64,000 nt of DNA from Acanthococcus lagerstroemiae (GCA_031841125.1 JAJSSI010000047.1:1-64000), one strand, 5' to 3'; counted from the stretch's first letter, positions 11,104-26,200 are shown. Numbers and translations are program-made. Notes: generated by a model from the letters alone, not told the origin.

Positions 11104-12761
11104 CATTCCTCTAGGTCAATTAGGAAAAATTTTCACATTTGAGGAGATATACATGCAGTAAATTATGAAGATCGCATTTCGGCCATAGCCCCCTCCCTAA
11201 TTGTCCGTATGGGTCCATTCCGGTACCAAAATTCGTGGAAAAATACGGCCTTTCGATCCCCGCAAATTCCATTCCTCTAGGTCAATTAGGAAAAATTTTA
11301 ATTTTTCAGTAGTCATACTGGAGTAAATTATGAAGATCGCATTTCGGCCATAGCCCCCTCCCTAATTGTCCGTATGGGTCCATTCCGGTACCAAAATTCG
11401 TGGAAAAATACGGCCTTTCGATCCCCGCAAATTCCATTCCTCTAGGTCAATTAGGAAAAATTTTCACATTTGAGGAGATATACATGCAGTAAATTATGAA
11501 GATCGCATTTCGGCCATAGCCCCCTCCCTAATTGTCCGTATGGGTCCATTCCGGTACCAAAATTCGTGGAAAAATACGGCCTTTCGATCCCCGCAAATTC
11601 CATTCCTCTAGGTCAATTAGGAAAAATTTTCACATTTGAGGAGATATACATGCAGTAAATTATGAAGATCGCATTTCGGCCATAGCCCCCTCCCTAATTG
11701 TCCGTATGGGTCCATTCCGGTACCAAAATTCGTGGAAAAATACGGCCTTTCGATCCCCGCAAATTCCATTCCTCTAGGTCAATTAGGAAAAATTTTAATT
11801 TTTCAGTAGTCATACCTGGAGTAAATTATGAAGATCGCATTTCGGCCATAGCCCCCTCCCTAATTGTCCGTATGGGTCCATTCCGGTACCAAAATTCGTG
11901 GAAAAATACGGCCTTTCGATCCCCGCAAATTCCATTCCTCTAGGTCAATTAGGAAAAATTTTCACATTTGAGGAGATATACATGCAGTAAATTATGAAGA
12001 TCGCATTTCGGCCATAGCCCCCTCCCTAATTGTCCGTATGGGTCCATTCCGGTACCAAAATTCGTGGAAAAATACGGCCTTTCGATCCCCGCAAATTCCA
12101 TTCCTCTAGGTCAATTAGGAAAAATTTTAATTTTTCAGTAGTATACATGGAGTAAATTATGAAGATCGCATTTCGGCCATAGCCCCCTCCCTAATTGTCC
12201 GTATGGGTCCATTCCGGTACCAAAATTCGTGGAAAAATACGGCCTTTCGATCCCCGCAAATTCCATTCCTCTAGGTCAATTAGGAAAAATTTTCACATTT
12301 GAGGAGATATACATGCAGTAAATTATGAAGATCGCATTTCGGCCATAGCCCCCTCCCTAATTGTCCGTATGGGTCCATTCCGGTACCAAAATTCGTGGAA
12401 AAATACGGCCTTTCGATCCCCGCAAATTCCATTCCTCTAGGTCAATTAGGAAAAATTTTCACATTTGAGGAGATATACATGCAGTAAATTATGAAGATCG
12501 CATTTCGGCCATAGCCCCCTCCCTAATTGTCCGTATGGGTCCATTCCGGTACCAAAATTCGTGGAAAAATACGGCCTTTCGATCCCCGCAAATTCCATTC
12601 CTCTAGGTCAATTAGGAAAAATTTTAATTTTTCAGTAGTCATACATGGAGTAAATTATGAAGATCGCATTTCGGCCATAGCCCCCTCCCTAATTGTCCGT
12701 ATGGGTCCATTCCGGTACCAAAATTCGTGGAAAAATACGGCCTTTCGATCCCCGCAAATTC
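11104..12761. repeat. Two tandem A-B-A-A-B pentamers (829 bp each)
   Basis: Classifying units by box form gives A, B, A, A, B from 11104 to 11932 and again from 11933 to 12761. Each pentamer is 829 bp, because one B-class box in each is a base short. The B positions carry different subforms (tgga, ctgga, then the short tatac form, then atgga), so the repeat is in class order and not in exact sequence. The second copy is followed by a catccct unit with the 26-bp box. Confidence 0.65.
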
Positions 12762-14918
12762 CATCCCTCTAGGTCAATTAGGAAAAATTTTTTACATTTG
12801 AGGAGATATACATGCAGTAAATTATGAAGATCGCATTTCGGCCATAGCCCCCTCCCTAATTGTCCGTATGGGTCCATTCCGGTACCAAAATTCGTGGAAA
12901 AATACGGCCTTTCGATCCCCGCAAATTCCATTCCTCTAGGTCAATTAGGAAAAATTTTAATTTTGAGGAGTATACATGGAGTAAATTATGAAGATCGCAT
13001 TTCGGCCATAGCCCCCTCCCTAATTGTCCGTATGGGTCCATTCCGGTACCAAAATTCGTGGAAAAATACGGCCTTTCGATCCCCGCAAATTCCATTCCTC
13101 TAGGTCAATTAGGAAAAATTTTAATTTTTCAGTAGTCATACATGCAGTAAATTATGAAGATCGCATTTCGGCCATAGCCCCCTCCCTAATTGTCCGTATG
13201 GGTCCATTCCGGTACCAAAATTCGTGGAAAAATACGGCCTTTCGATCCCCGCAAATTCCATTCCTCTAGGTCAATTAGGAAAAATTTTAATTTTTCAGTA
13301 GTCATACATGGAGTAAATTATGAAGATCGCATTTCGGCCATAGCCCCCTCCCTAATTGTCCGTATGGGTCCATTCCGGTACCAAAATTCGTGGAAAAATA
13401 CGGCCTTTCGATCCCCGCAAATTCCATCCCTCTAGGTCAATTAGGAAAAATTTTCACATTTGAGGAGATATACATGCAGTAAATTATGAAGATCGCATTT
13501 CGGCCATAGCCCCCTCCCTAATTGTCCGTATGGGTCCATTCCGGTACCAAAATTCGTGGAAAAATACGGCCTTTCGATCCCCGCAAATTCCATTCCTCTA
13601 GGTCAATTAGGAAAAATTTTAATTTTTGAGGAGTATACATGCAGTAAATTATGAAGATCGCATTTCGGCCATAGCCCCCTCCCTAATTGTCCGTATGGGT
13701 CCATTCCGGTACCAAAATTCGTGGAAAAATACGGCCTTTCGATCCCCGCAAATTCCATTCCTCTAGGTCAATTAGGAAAAATTTTAATTTTTCAGTAGTA
13801 TACATGCAGTAAATTATGAAGATCGCATTTCGGCCATAGCCCCCTCCCTAATTGTCCGTATGGGTCCATTCCGGTACCAAAATTCGTGGAAAAATACGGC
13901 CTTTCGATCCCCGCAAATTCCATCCCTCTAGGTCAATTAGGAAAAATTTTCACATTTGAGGAGATATACATGCAGTAAATTATGAAGATCGCATTTCGGC
14001 CATAGCCCCCTCCCTAATTGTCCGTATGGGTCCATTCCGGTACCAAAATTCGTGGAAAAATACGGCCTTTCGATCCCCGCAAATTCCATCCCTCTAGGTC
14101 AATTAGGAAAAATTTTCACATTTGAGGAGATATACATGCAGTAAATTATGAAGATCGCATTTCGGCCATAGCCCCCTCCCTAATTGTCCGTATGGGTCCA
14201 TTCCGGTACCAAAATTCGTGGAAAAATACGGCCTTTCGATCCCCGCAAATTCCATCCCTCTAGGTCAATTAGGAAAAATTTTTCACATTTGAGGAGATAT
14301 ACATGCAGTAAATTATGAAGATCGCATTTCGGCCATAGCCCCCTCCCTAATTGTCCGTATGGGTCCATTCCGGTACCAAAATTCGTGGAAAAATACGGCC
14401 TTTCGATCCCCGCAAATTCCATTCCTCTAGGTCAATTAGGAAAAATTTTAATTTTTCAGTAGTCATACCTGCAGTAAATTATGAAGATCGCATTTCGGCC
14501 ATAGCCCCCTCCCTAATTGTCCGTATGGGTCCATTCCGGTACCAAAATTCGTGGAAAAATACGGCCTTTCGATCCCCGCAAATTCCATTCCTCTAGGTCA
14601 ATTAGGAAAAATTTTCACATTTGAGGAGATATACATGCAGTAAATTATGAAGATCGCATTTCGGCCATAGCCCCCTCCCTAATTGTCCGTATGGGTCCAT
14701 TCCGGTACCAAAATTCGTGGAAAAATACGGCCTTTCGATCCCCGCAAATTCCATCCCTCTAGGTCAATTAGGAAAAATTTTTTACATTTGAGGAGATATA
14801 CATGCAGTAAATTATGAAGATCGCATTTCGGCCATAGCCCCCTCCCTAATTGTCCGTATGGGTCCATTCCGGTACCAAAATTCGTGGAAAAATACGGCCT
14901 TTCGATCCCCGCAAATTC

Positions 14919-15747
14919 CATTCCTCTAGGTCAATTAGGAAAAATTTTCACATTTGAGGAGATATACATGCAGTAAATTATGAAGATCGCATTTCGGCCA
15001 TAGCCCCCTCCCTAATTGTCCGTATGGGTCCATTCCGGTACCAAAATTCGTGGAAAAATACGGCCTTTCGATCCCCGCAAATTCCATTCCTCTAGGTCAA
15101 TTAGGAAAAATTTTAATTTTTCAGTAGTCATACATGCAGTAAATTATGAAGATCGCATTTCGGCCATAGCCCCCTCCCTAATTGTCCGTATGGGTCCATT
15201 CCGGTACCAAAATTCGTGGAAAAATACGGCCTTTCGATCCCCGCAAATTCCATTCCTCTAGGTCAATTAGGAAAAATTTTCACATTTGAGGAGATATACA
15301 TGCAGTAAATTATGAAGATCGCATTTCGGCCATAGCCCCCTCCCTAATTGTCCGTATGGGTCCATTCCGGTACCAAAATTCGTGGAAAAATACGGCCTTT
15401 CGATCCCCGCAAATTCCATTCCTCTAGGTCAATTAGGAAAAATTTTCACATTTGAGGAGATATACATGCAGTAAATTATGAAGATCGCATTTCGGCCATA
15501 GCCCCCTCCCTAATTGTCCGTATGGGTCCATTCCGGTACCAAAATTCGTGGAAAAATACGGCCTTTCGATCCCCGCAAATTCCATTCCTCTAGGTCAATT
15601 AGGAAAAATTTTAATTTTTCAGTAGTATACATGGAGTAAATTATGAAGATCGCATTTCGGCCATAGCCCCCTCCCTAATTGTCCGTATGGGTCCATTCCG
15701 GTACCAAAATTCGTGGAAAAATACGGCCTTTCGATCCCCGCAAATTC
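14919..15747. repeat. A-B-A-A-B pentamer followed by long-box unit
   Basis: Five units in class order A, B (atgca), A, A, B-like (short tatac, atgga), 829 bp in total. The next unit, at 15748, has catccct and the 26-bp box, as after the pentamers ending at 12761, 19897, 22385 and 35975. Confidence 0.6.
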
Positions 15748-17572
15748 CATCCCTCTAGGTCAATTAGGAAAAATTTTTTACATTTGAGGAGATATACATG
15801 CAGTAAATTATGAAGATCGCATTTCGGCCATAGCCCCCTCCCTAATTGTCCGTATGGGTCCATTCCGGTACCAAAATTCGTGGAAAAATACGGCCTTTCG
15901 ATCCCCGCAAATTCCATCCCTCTAGGTCAATTAGGAAAAATTTTCACATTTGAGGAGATATACATGCAGTAAATTATGAAGATCGCATTTCGGCCATAGC
16001 CCCCTCCCTAATTGTCCGTATGGGTCCATTCCGGTACCAAAATTCGTGGAAAAATACGGCCTTTCGATCCCCGCAAATTCCATTCCTCTAGGTCAATTAG
16101 GAAAAATTTTTACATTTGAGGAGATATACATGCAGTAAATTATGAAGATCGCATTTCGGCCATAGCCCCCTCCCTAATTGTCCGTATGGGTCCATTCCGG
16201 TACCAAAATTCGTGGAAAAATACGGCCTTTCGATCCCCGCAAATTCCATTCCTCTAGGTCAATTAGGAAAAATTTTAATTTTCAGTAGTCATACATGGAG
16301 TAAATTATGAAGATCGCATTTCGGCCATAGCCCCCTCCCTAATTGTCCGTATGGGTCCATTCCGGTACCAAAATTCGTGGAAAAATACGGCCTTTCGATC
16401 CCCGCAAATTCCATTCCTCTAGGTCAATTAGGAAAAATTTTAATTTTTCAGTAGTCATACATGCAGTAAATTATGAAGATCGCATTTCGGCCATAGCCCC
16501 CTCCCTAATTGTCCGTATGGGTCCATTCCGGTACCAAAATTCGTGGAAAAATACGGCCTTTCGATCCCCGCAAATTCCATTCCTCTAGGTCAATTAGGAA
16601 AAATTTTCACATTTGAGGAGATATACATGCAGTAAATTATGAAGATCGCATTTCGGCCATAGCCCCCTCCCTAATTGTCCGTATGGGTCCATTCCGGTAC
16701 CAAAATTCGTGGAAAAATACGGCCTTTCGATCCCCGCAAATTCCATTCCTCTAGGTCAATTAGGAAAAATTTTAATTTTTGAGTAGTATACATGGAGTAA
16801 ATTATGAAGATCGCATTTCGGCCATAGCCCCCTCCCTAATTGTCCGTATGGGTCCATTCCGGTACCAAAATTCGTGGAAAAATACGGCCTTTCGATCCCC
16901 GCAAATTCCATCCCTCTAGGTCAATTAGGAAAAATTTTTACATTTGAGGAGATATACATGCAGTAAATTATGAAGATCGCATTTCGGCCATAGCCCCCTC
17001 CCTAATTGTCCGTATGGGTCCATTCCGGTACCAAAATTCGTGGAAAAATACGGCCTTTCGATCCCCGCAAATTCCATTCCTCTAGGTAAATTAGGAAAAA
17101 TTTTAATTATTCAGTAGTCATACTTGGAGTAAATTATGAAGATCGCATTTCGGCCATAGCCCCCTCCCTAATTGTCCGTATGGGTCCATTCCGGTACCAA
17201 AATTCGTGGAAAAATACGGCCTTTCGATCCCCGCAAATTCCATTCCTCTAGGTCAATTAGGAAAAATTTTAATTTTTCAGTAGTCATACTTGGAGTAAAT
17301 TATGAAGATCGCATTTCGGCCATAGCCCCCTCCCTAATTGTCCGTATGGGTCCATTCCGGTACCAAAATTCGTGGAAAAATACGGCCTTTCGATCCCCGC
17401 AAATTCCATTCCTCTAGGTCAATTAGGAAAAATTTTAATTTTTCAGTAGTCATACATGCAGTAAATTATGAAGATCGCATTTCGGCCATAGCCCCCTCCC
17501 TAATTGTCCGTATGGGTCCATTCCGGTACCAAAATTCGTGGAAAAATACGGCCTTTCGATCCCCGCAAATTC

Positions 17573-18901
17573 CATCCCTCTAGGTCAATTAGGAAAAATT
17601 TTTCACATTTGAGGAGATATACATGCAGTAAATTATGAAGATCGCATTTCGGCCATAGCCCCCTCCCTAATTGTCCGTATGGGTCCATTCCGGTACCAAA
17701 ATTCGTGGAAAAATACGGCCTTTCGATCCCCGCAAATTCCATTCCTCTAGGTCAATTAGGAAAAATTTTAATTTTTCAGTAGTCATACTTGGAGTAAATT
17801 ATGAAGATCGCATTTCGGCCATAGCCCCCTCCCTAATTGTCCGTATGGGTCCATTCCGGTACCAAAATTCGTGGAAAAATACGGCCTTTCGATCCCCGCA
17901 AATTCCATTCCTCTAGGTCAATTAGGAAAAATTTTAATTTTTCAGTAGTCATACATGCAGTAAATTATGAAGATCGCATTTCGGCCATAGCCCCCTCCCT
18001 AATTGTCCGTATGGGTCCATTCCGGTACCAAAATTCGTGGAAAAATACGGCCTTTCGATCCCCGCAAATTCCATCCCTCTAGGTCAATTAGGAAAAATTT
18101 TCACATTTGAGGAGATATACATGCAGTAAATTATGAAGATCGCATTTCGGCCATAGCCCCCTCCCTAATTGTCCGTATGGGTCCATTCCGGTACCAAAAT
18201 TCGTGGAAAAATACGGCCTTTCGATCCCCGCAAATTCCATCCCTCTAGGTCAATTAGGAAAAATTTTCACATTTGAGGAGATATACATGCAGTAAATTAT
18301 GAAGATCGCATTTCGGCCATAGCCCCCTCCCTAATTGTCCGTATGGGTCCATTCCGGTACCAAAATTCGTGGAAAAATACGGCCTTTCGATCCCCGCAAA
18401 TTCCATCCCTCTAGGTCAATTAGGAAAAATTTTCACATTTGAGGAGATATACATGCAGTAAATTATGAAGATCGCATTTCGGCCATAGCCCCCTCCCTAA
18501 TTGTCCGTATGGGTCCATTCCGGTACCAAAATTCGTGGAAAAATACGGCCTTTCGATCCCCGCAAATTCCATTCCTCTAGGTCAATTAGGAAAAATTTTA
18601 ATTTTTCAGTAGTCATACCTGAAGTAAATTATGAAGATCGCATTTCGGCCATAGCCCCCTCCCTAATTGTCCGTATGGGTCCATTCCGGTACCAAAATTC
18701 GTGGAAAAATACGGCCTTTCGATCCCCGCAAATTCCATTCCTCTAGGTCAATTAGGAAAAATTTTCACATTTGAGGAGATATACATGCAGTAAATTATGA
18801 AGATCGCATTTCGGCCATAGCCCCCTCCCTAATTGTCCGTATGGGTCCATTCCGGTACCAAAATTCGTGGAAAAATACGGCCTTTCGATCCCCGCAAATT
18901 C
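17573..18901. repeat. Rare-variant string, copy a (matches 36807-38134)
   Basis: Eight units: catccct with the ttcacattt 26-bp box, B(ttgga), B(atgca), three A boxes after catccct, a B box ending ctgaa, then A after cattcct. The ttcacattt long box and the ttgga B subform are both rare, and they recur here in the same order as 19.2 kb downstream. Confidence 0.65.
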
Positions 18902-19067
18902 CATCCCTCTAGGTCAATTAGGAAAAATTTTTACATTTGAGGAGATATACATGCAGTAAATTATGAAGATCGCATTTCGGCCATAGCCCCCTCCCTAATT
19001 GTCCGTATGGGTCCATTCCGGTACCAAAATTCGTGGAAAAATACGGCCTTTCGATCCCCGCAAATTC

Positions 19068-19897
19068 CATTCCTCTAGGTCAATTAGGAAAAATTTTCAC
19101 ATTTGAGGAGATATACATGCAGTAAATTATGAAGATCGCATTTCGGCCATAGCCCCCTCCCTAATTGTCCGTATGGGTCCATTCCGGTACCAAAATTCGT
19201 GGAAAAATACGGCCTTTCGATCCCCGCAAATTCCATTCCTCTAGGTCAATTAGGAAAAATTTTAATTTTTCAGTAGTCATACCTGGAGTAAATTATGAAG
19301 ATCGCATTTCGGCCATAGCCCCCTCCCTAATTGTCCGTATGGGTCCATTCCGGTACCAAAATTCGTGGAAAAATACGGCCTTTCGATCCCCGCAAATTCC
19401 ATTCCTCTAGGTCAATTAGGAAAAATTTTCACATTTGAGGAGATATACATGCAGTAAATTATGAAGATCGCATTTCGGCCATAGCCCCCTCCCTAATTGT
19501 CCGTATGGGTCCATTCCGGTACCAAAATTCGTGGAAAAATACGGCCTTTCGATCCCCGCAAATTCCATTCCTCTAGGTCAATTAGGAAAAATTTTCACAT
19601 TTGAGGAGATATACATGCAGTAAATTATGAAGATCGCATTTCGGCCATAGCCCCCTCCCTAATTGTCCGTATGGGTCCATTCCGGTACCAAAATTCGTGG
19701 AAAAATACGGCCTTTCGATCCCCGCAAATTCCATTCCTCTAGGTCAATTAGGAAAAATTTTAATTTTTCAGTAGTCATACCTGGAGTAAATTATGAAGAT
19801 CGCATTTCGGCCATAGCCCCCTCCCTAATTGTCCGTATGGGTCCATTCCGGTACCAAAATTCGTGGAAAAATACGGCCTTTCGATCCCCGCAAATTC
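19068..19897. repeat. A-B-A-A-B pentamer (830 bp)
   Basis: The class order is A, B (ctgga), A, A, B (ctgga), and all five units are 166 bp. Its last three units are also the first three of the eight-unit block at 19400-20729, so pentamer and octamer descriptions overlap. Confidence 0.6.
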
Positions 19898-20729
19898 CAT
19901 CCCTCTAGGTCAATTAGGAAAAATTTTTTACATTTGAGGAGATATACATGCAGTAAATTATGAAGATCGCATTTCGGCCATAGCCCCCTCCCTAATTGTC
20001 CGTATGGGTCCATTCCGGTACCAAAATTCGTGGAAAAATACGGCCTTTCGATCCCCGCAAATTCCATCCCTCTAGGTCAATTAGGAAAAATTTTCACCTT
20101 TGAGGAGATATACATGCAGTAAATTATGAAGATCGCATTTCGGCCATAGCCCCCTCCCTAATTGTCCGTATGGGTCCATTCCGGTACCAAAATTCGTGGA
20201 AAAATACGGCCTTTCGATCCCCGCAAATTCCATTCCTCTAGGTCAATTAGGAAAAATTTTTTACATTTGAGGAGATATACATGCAGTAAATTATGAAGAT
20301 CGCATTTCGGCCATAGCCCCCTCCCTAATTGTCCGTATGGGTCCATTCCGGTACCAAAATTCGTGGAAAAATACGGCCTTTCGATCCCCGCAAATTCCAT
20401 TCCTCTAGGTCAATTAGGAAAAATTTTAATTTTTCAGTAGTCATACATGGAGTAAATTATGAAGATCGCATTTCGGCCATAGCCCCCTCCCTAATTGTCC
20501 GTATGGGTCCATTCCGGTACCAAAATTCGTGGAAAAATACGGCCTTTCGATCCCCGCAAATTCCATTCCTCTAGGTCAATTAGGAAAAATTTTAATTTTT
20601 CAGTAGTCATACATGCAGTAAATTATGAAGATCGCATTTCGGCCATAGCCCCCTCCCTAATTGTCCGTATGGGTCCATTCCGGTACCAAAATTCGTGGAA
20701 AAATACGGCCTTTCGATCCCCGCAAATTC
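19400..20729. repeat. Eight-unit higher-order block, copy 1
   Basis: The class order is A, A, B(ctgga), long box after catccct, A after catccct, long box after cattcct, B(atgga), B(atgca). The same order occurs at 21889 and 35478. The distinguishing feature is the run catccct-long, catccct-A, cattcct-long, B, B. In this copy the A box reads tcaccttt. Length 1330 bp, as expected from six 166-bp and two 167-bp units. Confidence 0.65.
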
Positions 20730-21557
20730 CATTCCTCTAGGTCAATTAGGAAAAATTTTAATTTTTCAGGAGTATACATGGAGTAAATTATGAAGATCGC
20801 ATTTCGGCCATAGCCCCCTCCCTAATTGTCCGTATGGGTCCATTCCGGTACCAAAATTCGTGGAAAAATACGGCCTTTCGATCCCCGCAAATTCCATCCC
20901 TCTAGGTCAATTAGGAAAAATTTTCACATTTGAGGAGATATACATGCAGTAAATTATGAAGATCGCATTTCGGCCATAGCCCCCTCCCTAATTGTCCGTA
21001 TGGGTCCATTCCGGTACCAAAATTCGTGGAAAAATACGGCCTTTCGATCCCCGCAAATTCCATTCCTCTAGGTCAATTAGGAAAAATTTTAATTTTTCAG
21101 TAGTCATACATGGAGTAAATTATGAAGATCGCATTTCGGCCATAGCCCCCTCCCTAATTGTCCGTATGGGTCCATTCCGGTACCAAAATTCGTGGAAAAA
21201 TACGGCCTTTCGATCCCCGCAAATTCCATTCCTCTAGGTCAATTAGGAAAAATTTTAATTTTTCAGTAGTCATACATGCAGTAAATTATGAAGATCGCAT
21301 TTCGGCCATAGCCCCTCCCTAATTGTCCGTATGGGTCCATTCCGGTACCAAAATTCGTGGAAAAATACGGCCTTTCGATCCCCGCAAATTCCATTCCTCT
21401 AGGTCAATTAGGAAAAATTTTAATTTTTCAGTAGTCATACATGGAGTAAATTATGAAGATCGCATTTCGGCCATAGCCCCCTCCCTAATTGTCCGTATGG
21501 GTCCATTCCGGTACCAAAATTCGTGGAAAAATACGGCCTTTCGATCCCCGCAAATTC

Positions 21558-22385
21558 CATTCCTCTAGGTCAATTAGGAAAAATTTTCACATTTGAGGAG
21601 ATATACATGCAGTAAATTATGAAGATCGCATTTCGGCCATAGCCCCCTCCCTAATTGTCCGTATGGGTCCATTCCGGTACCAAAATTCGTGGAAAAATAC
21701 GGCCTTTCGATCCCCGCAAATTCCATTCCTCTAGGTCAATTAGGAAAAATTTTAATTTTTCAGTAGTATACATGGAGTAAATTATGAAGATCGCATTTCG
21801 GCCATAGCCCCCTCCCTAATTGTCCGTATGGGTCCATTCCGGTACCAAAATTCGTGGAAAAATACGGCCTTTCGATCCCCGCAAATTCCATTCCTCTAGG
21901 TCAATTAGGAAAAATTTTCACATTTGAGGAGATATACATGCAGTAAATTATGAAGATCGCATTTCGGCCATAGCCCCCTCCCTAATTGTCCGTATGGGTC
22001 CATTCCGGTACCAAAATTCGTGGAAAAATACGGCCTTTCGATCCCCGCAAATTCCATTCCTCTAGGTCAATTAGGAAAAATTTTCACATTTGAGGAGATA
22101 TACATGCAGTAAATTATGAAGATCGCATTTCGGCCATAGCCCCCTCCCTAATTGTCCGTATGGGTCCATTCCGGTACCAAAATTCGTGGAAAAATACGGC
22201 CTTTCGATCCCCGCAAATTCCATTCCTCTAGGTCAATTAGGAAAAATTTTAATTTTTCAGTAGTCATACTGGAGTAAATTATGAAGATCGCATTTCGGCC
22301 ATAGCCCCCTCCCTAATTGTCCGTATGGGTCCATTCCGGTACCAAAATTCGTGGAAAAATACGGCCTTTCGATCCCCGCAAATTC
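21558..22385. repeat. A-B-A-A-B pentamer (828 bp)
   Basis: The class order is A, B-like (short tatac, atgga), A, A, B (short tgga). Two one-base-shorter boxes give 828 bp. It is followed at 22386 by a catccct unit with the 26-bp box. Confidence 0.6.
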
Positions 22386-23217
22386 CATCCCTCTAGGTCA
22401 ATTAGGAAAAATTTTTTACATTTGAGGAGATATACATGCAGTAAATTATGAAGATCGCATTTCGGCCATAGCCCCCTCCCTAATTGTCCGTATGGGTCCA
22501 TTCCGGTACCAAAATTCGTGGAAAAATACGGCCTTTCGATCCCCGCAAATTCCATCCCTCTAGGTCAATTAGGAAAAATTTTCACATTTGAGGAGATATA
22601 CATGCAGTAAATTATGAAGATCGCATTTCGGCCATAGCCCCCTCCCTAATTGTCCGTATGGGTCCATTCCGGTACCAAAATTCGTGGAAAAATACGGCCT
22701 TTCGATCCCCGCAAATTCCATTCCTCTAGGTCAATTAGGAAAAATTTTTTACATTTGAGGAGATATACATGCAGTAAATTATGAAGATCGCATTTCGGCC
22801 ATAGCCCCCTCCCTAATTGTCCGTATGGGTCCATTCCGGTACCAAAATTCGTGGAAAAATACGGCCTTTCGATCCCCGCAAATTCCATTCCTCTAGGTCA
22901 ATTAGGAAAAATTTTAATTTTTCAGTAGTCATACATGGAGTAAATTATGAAGATCGCATTTCGGCCATAGCCCCCTCCCTAATTGTCCGTATGGGTCCAT
23001 TCCGGTACCAAAATTCGTGGAAAAATACGGCCTTTCGATCCCCGCAAATTCCATTCCTCTAGGTCAATTAGGAAAAATTTTAATTTTTCAGTAGTCATAC
23101 ATGGAGTAAATTATGAAGATCGCATTTCGGCCATAGCCCCCTCCCTAATTGTCCGTATGGGTCCATTCCGGTACCAAAATTCGTGGAAAAATACGGCCTT
23201 TCGATCCCCGCAAATTC
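21889..23217. repeat. Eight-unit higher-order block, copy 2
   Basis: It has the same class order as copy 1, 1329 bp long. The first B is the one-base-shorter tgga subform, the A box is canonical, and both final B boxes end atgga. The start lies 2489 bp, or 15 units, after copy 1. Confidence 0.65.
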
Positions 23218-26200
23218 CATTCCTCTAGGTCAATTAGGAAAAATTTTAATTTTTCAGTAGTCATACATGGAGTAAATTATGAAGATCGCATTTCGGCCAT
23301 AGCCCCCTCCCTAATTGTCCGTATGGGTCCATTCCGGTACCAAAATTCGTGGAAAAATACGGCCTTTCGATCCCCGCAAATTCCATCCTCTAGGTCAATT
23401 AGGAAAAATTTTCACATTTGAGGAGATATACATGCAGTAAATTATGAAGATCGCATTTCGGCCATAGCCCCCTCCCTAATTGTCCGTATGGGTCCATTCC
23501 GGTACCAAAATTCGTGGAAAAATACGGCCTTTCGATCCCCGCAAATTCCATTCCTCTAGGTCAATTAGGAAAAATTTTAATTTTTCAGTAGTCATACATG
23601 CAGTAAATTATGAAGATCGCATTTCGGCCATAGCCCCCTCCCTAATTGTCCGTATGGGTCCATTCCGGTACCAAAATTCGTGGAAAAATACGGCCTTTCG
23701 ATCCCCGCAAATTCCATTCCTCTAGGTCAATTAGGAAAAATTTTAATTTTTCAGTAGTATACTGGAGTAAATTATGAAGATCGCATTTCGGCCATAGCCC
23801 CCTCCCTAATTGTCCGTATGGGTCCATTCCGGTACCAAAATTCGTGGAAAAATACGGCCTTTCGATCCCCGCAAATTCCATTCCTCTAGGTCAATTAGGA
23901 AAAATTTTCACATTTGAGGAGATATACATGCAGTAAATTATGAAGATCGCATTTCGGCCATAGCCCCCTCCCTAATTGTCCGTATGGGTCCATTCCGGTA
24001 CCAAAATTCGTGGAAAAATACGGCCTTTCGATCCCCGCAAATTCCATTCCTCTAGGTCAATTAGGAAAAATTTTCATTTTGAGGAGATATACATGCAGTA
24101 AATTATGAAGATCGCATTTCGGCCATAGCCCCCTCCCTAATTGTCCGTATGGGTCCATTCCGGTACCAAAATTCGTGGAAAAATACGGCCTTTCGATCCC
24201 CGCAAATTCCATTCCTCTAGGTCAATTAGGAAAAATTTTAATTTTTCAGTAGTCATACATGGAGTAAATTATGAAGATCGCATTTCGGCCATAGCCCCCT
24301 CCCTAATTGTCCGTATGGGTCCATTCCGGTACCAAAATTCGTGGAAAAATACGGCCTTTCGATCCCCGCAAATTCCATCCTCTAGGTCAATTAGGAAAAA
24401 TTTTTACATTTGAGGAGATATACATGCAGTAAATTATGAAGATCGCATTTCGGCCATAGCCCCCTCCCTAATTGTCCGTATGGGTCCATTCCGGTACCAA
24501 AATTCGTGGAAAAATACGGCCTTTCGATCCCCGCAAATTCCATCCCTCTAGGTCAATTAGGAAAAATTTTCACATTTGAGGAGATATACATGCAGTAAAT
24601 TATGAAGATCGCATTTCGGCCATAGCCCCCTCCCTAATTGTCCGTATGGGTCCATTCCGGTACCAAAATTCGTGGAAAAATACGGCCTTTCGATCCCCGC
24701 AAATTCCATTCCTCTAGGTCAATTAGGAAAAATTTTTTACATTTGAGGAGATATACATGCAGTAAATTATGAAGATCGCATTTCGGCCATAGCCCCCTCC
24801 CTAATTGTCCGTATGGGTCCATTCCGGTACCAAAATTCGTGGAAAAATACGGCCTTTCGATCCCCGCAAATTCCATTCCTCTAGGTCAATTAGGAAAAAT
24901 TTTAATTTTCAGTAGTCATACATGGAGTAAATTATGAAGATCGCATTTCGGCCATAGCCCCCTCCCTAATTGTCCGTATGGGTCCATTCCGGTACCAAAA
25001 TTCGTGGAAAAATACGGCCTTTCGATCCCCGCAAATTCCATTCCTCTAGGTCAATTAGGAAAAATTTTAATTTTTCAGTAGTCATACATGCAGTAAATTA
25101 TGAAGATCGCATTTCGGCCATAGCCCCCTCCCTAATTGTCCGTATGGGTCCATTCCGGTACCAAAATTCGTGGAAAAATACGGCCTTTCGATCCCCGCAA
25201 ATTCCATTCCTCTAGGTCAATTAGGAAAAATTTTCACATTTGAGGAGATATACATGCAGTAAATTATGAAGATCGCATTTCGGCCATAGCCCCCTCCCTA
25301 ATTGTCCGTATGGGTCCATTCCGGTACCAAAATTCGTGGAAAAATACGGCCTTTCGATCCCCAAAATTCCATTCCTCTAGGTCAATTAGGAAAAATTTTA
25401 ATTTTTCAGTAGTCATACTGCAGTAAATTATGAAGATCGCATTTCGGCCATAGCCCCCTCCCTAATTGTCCGTATGGGTCCATTCCGGTACCAAAATTCG
25501 TGGAAAAATACGGCCTTTCGATCCCCGCAAATTCCATTCCTCTAGGTCAATTAGGAAAAATTTTAATTTTTCAGTAGTCATACCTGGAGTAAATTATGAA
25601 GATCGCATTTCGGCCATAGCCCCCTCCCTAATTGTCCGTATGGGTCCATTCCGGTACCAAAATTCGTGGAAAAATACGGCCTTTCGATCCCCGCAAATTC
25701 CATTCCTCTAGGTCAATTAGGAAAAATTTTCACATTTGAGGTGATATACATGCAGTAAATTATGAAGATCGCATTTCGGCCATAGCCCCCTCCCTAATTG
25801 TCCGTATGGGTCCATTCCGGTACCAAAATTCGTGGAAAAATACGGCCTTTCGATCCCCGCAAATTCCATTCCTCTAGGTCAATTAGGAAAAATTTTCACC
25901 CTTGAGGAGATATACATGCAGTGAATTATGAAGATCGCATTTCGGCCATAGCCCCCTCCCTAATTGTCCGTATGGGTCCATTCCGGTACCAAAATTCGTG
26001 GAAAAATACGGCCTTTCGATCCCCGCAAATTCCATTCCTCTAGGTCAATTAGGAAAAATTTTAATTTTTCAGTAGTCATACCTGGAGTAAATTATGAAGA
26101 TCGCATTTCGGCCATAGCCCCCTCCCTAATTGTCCGTATGGGTCCATTCCGGTACCAAAATTCGTGGAAAAATACGGCCTTTCGATCCCCGCAAATTCCA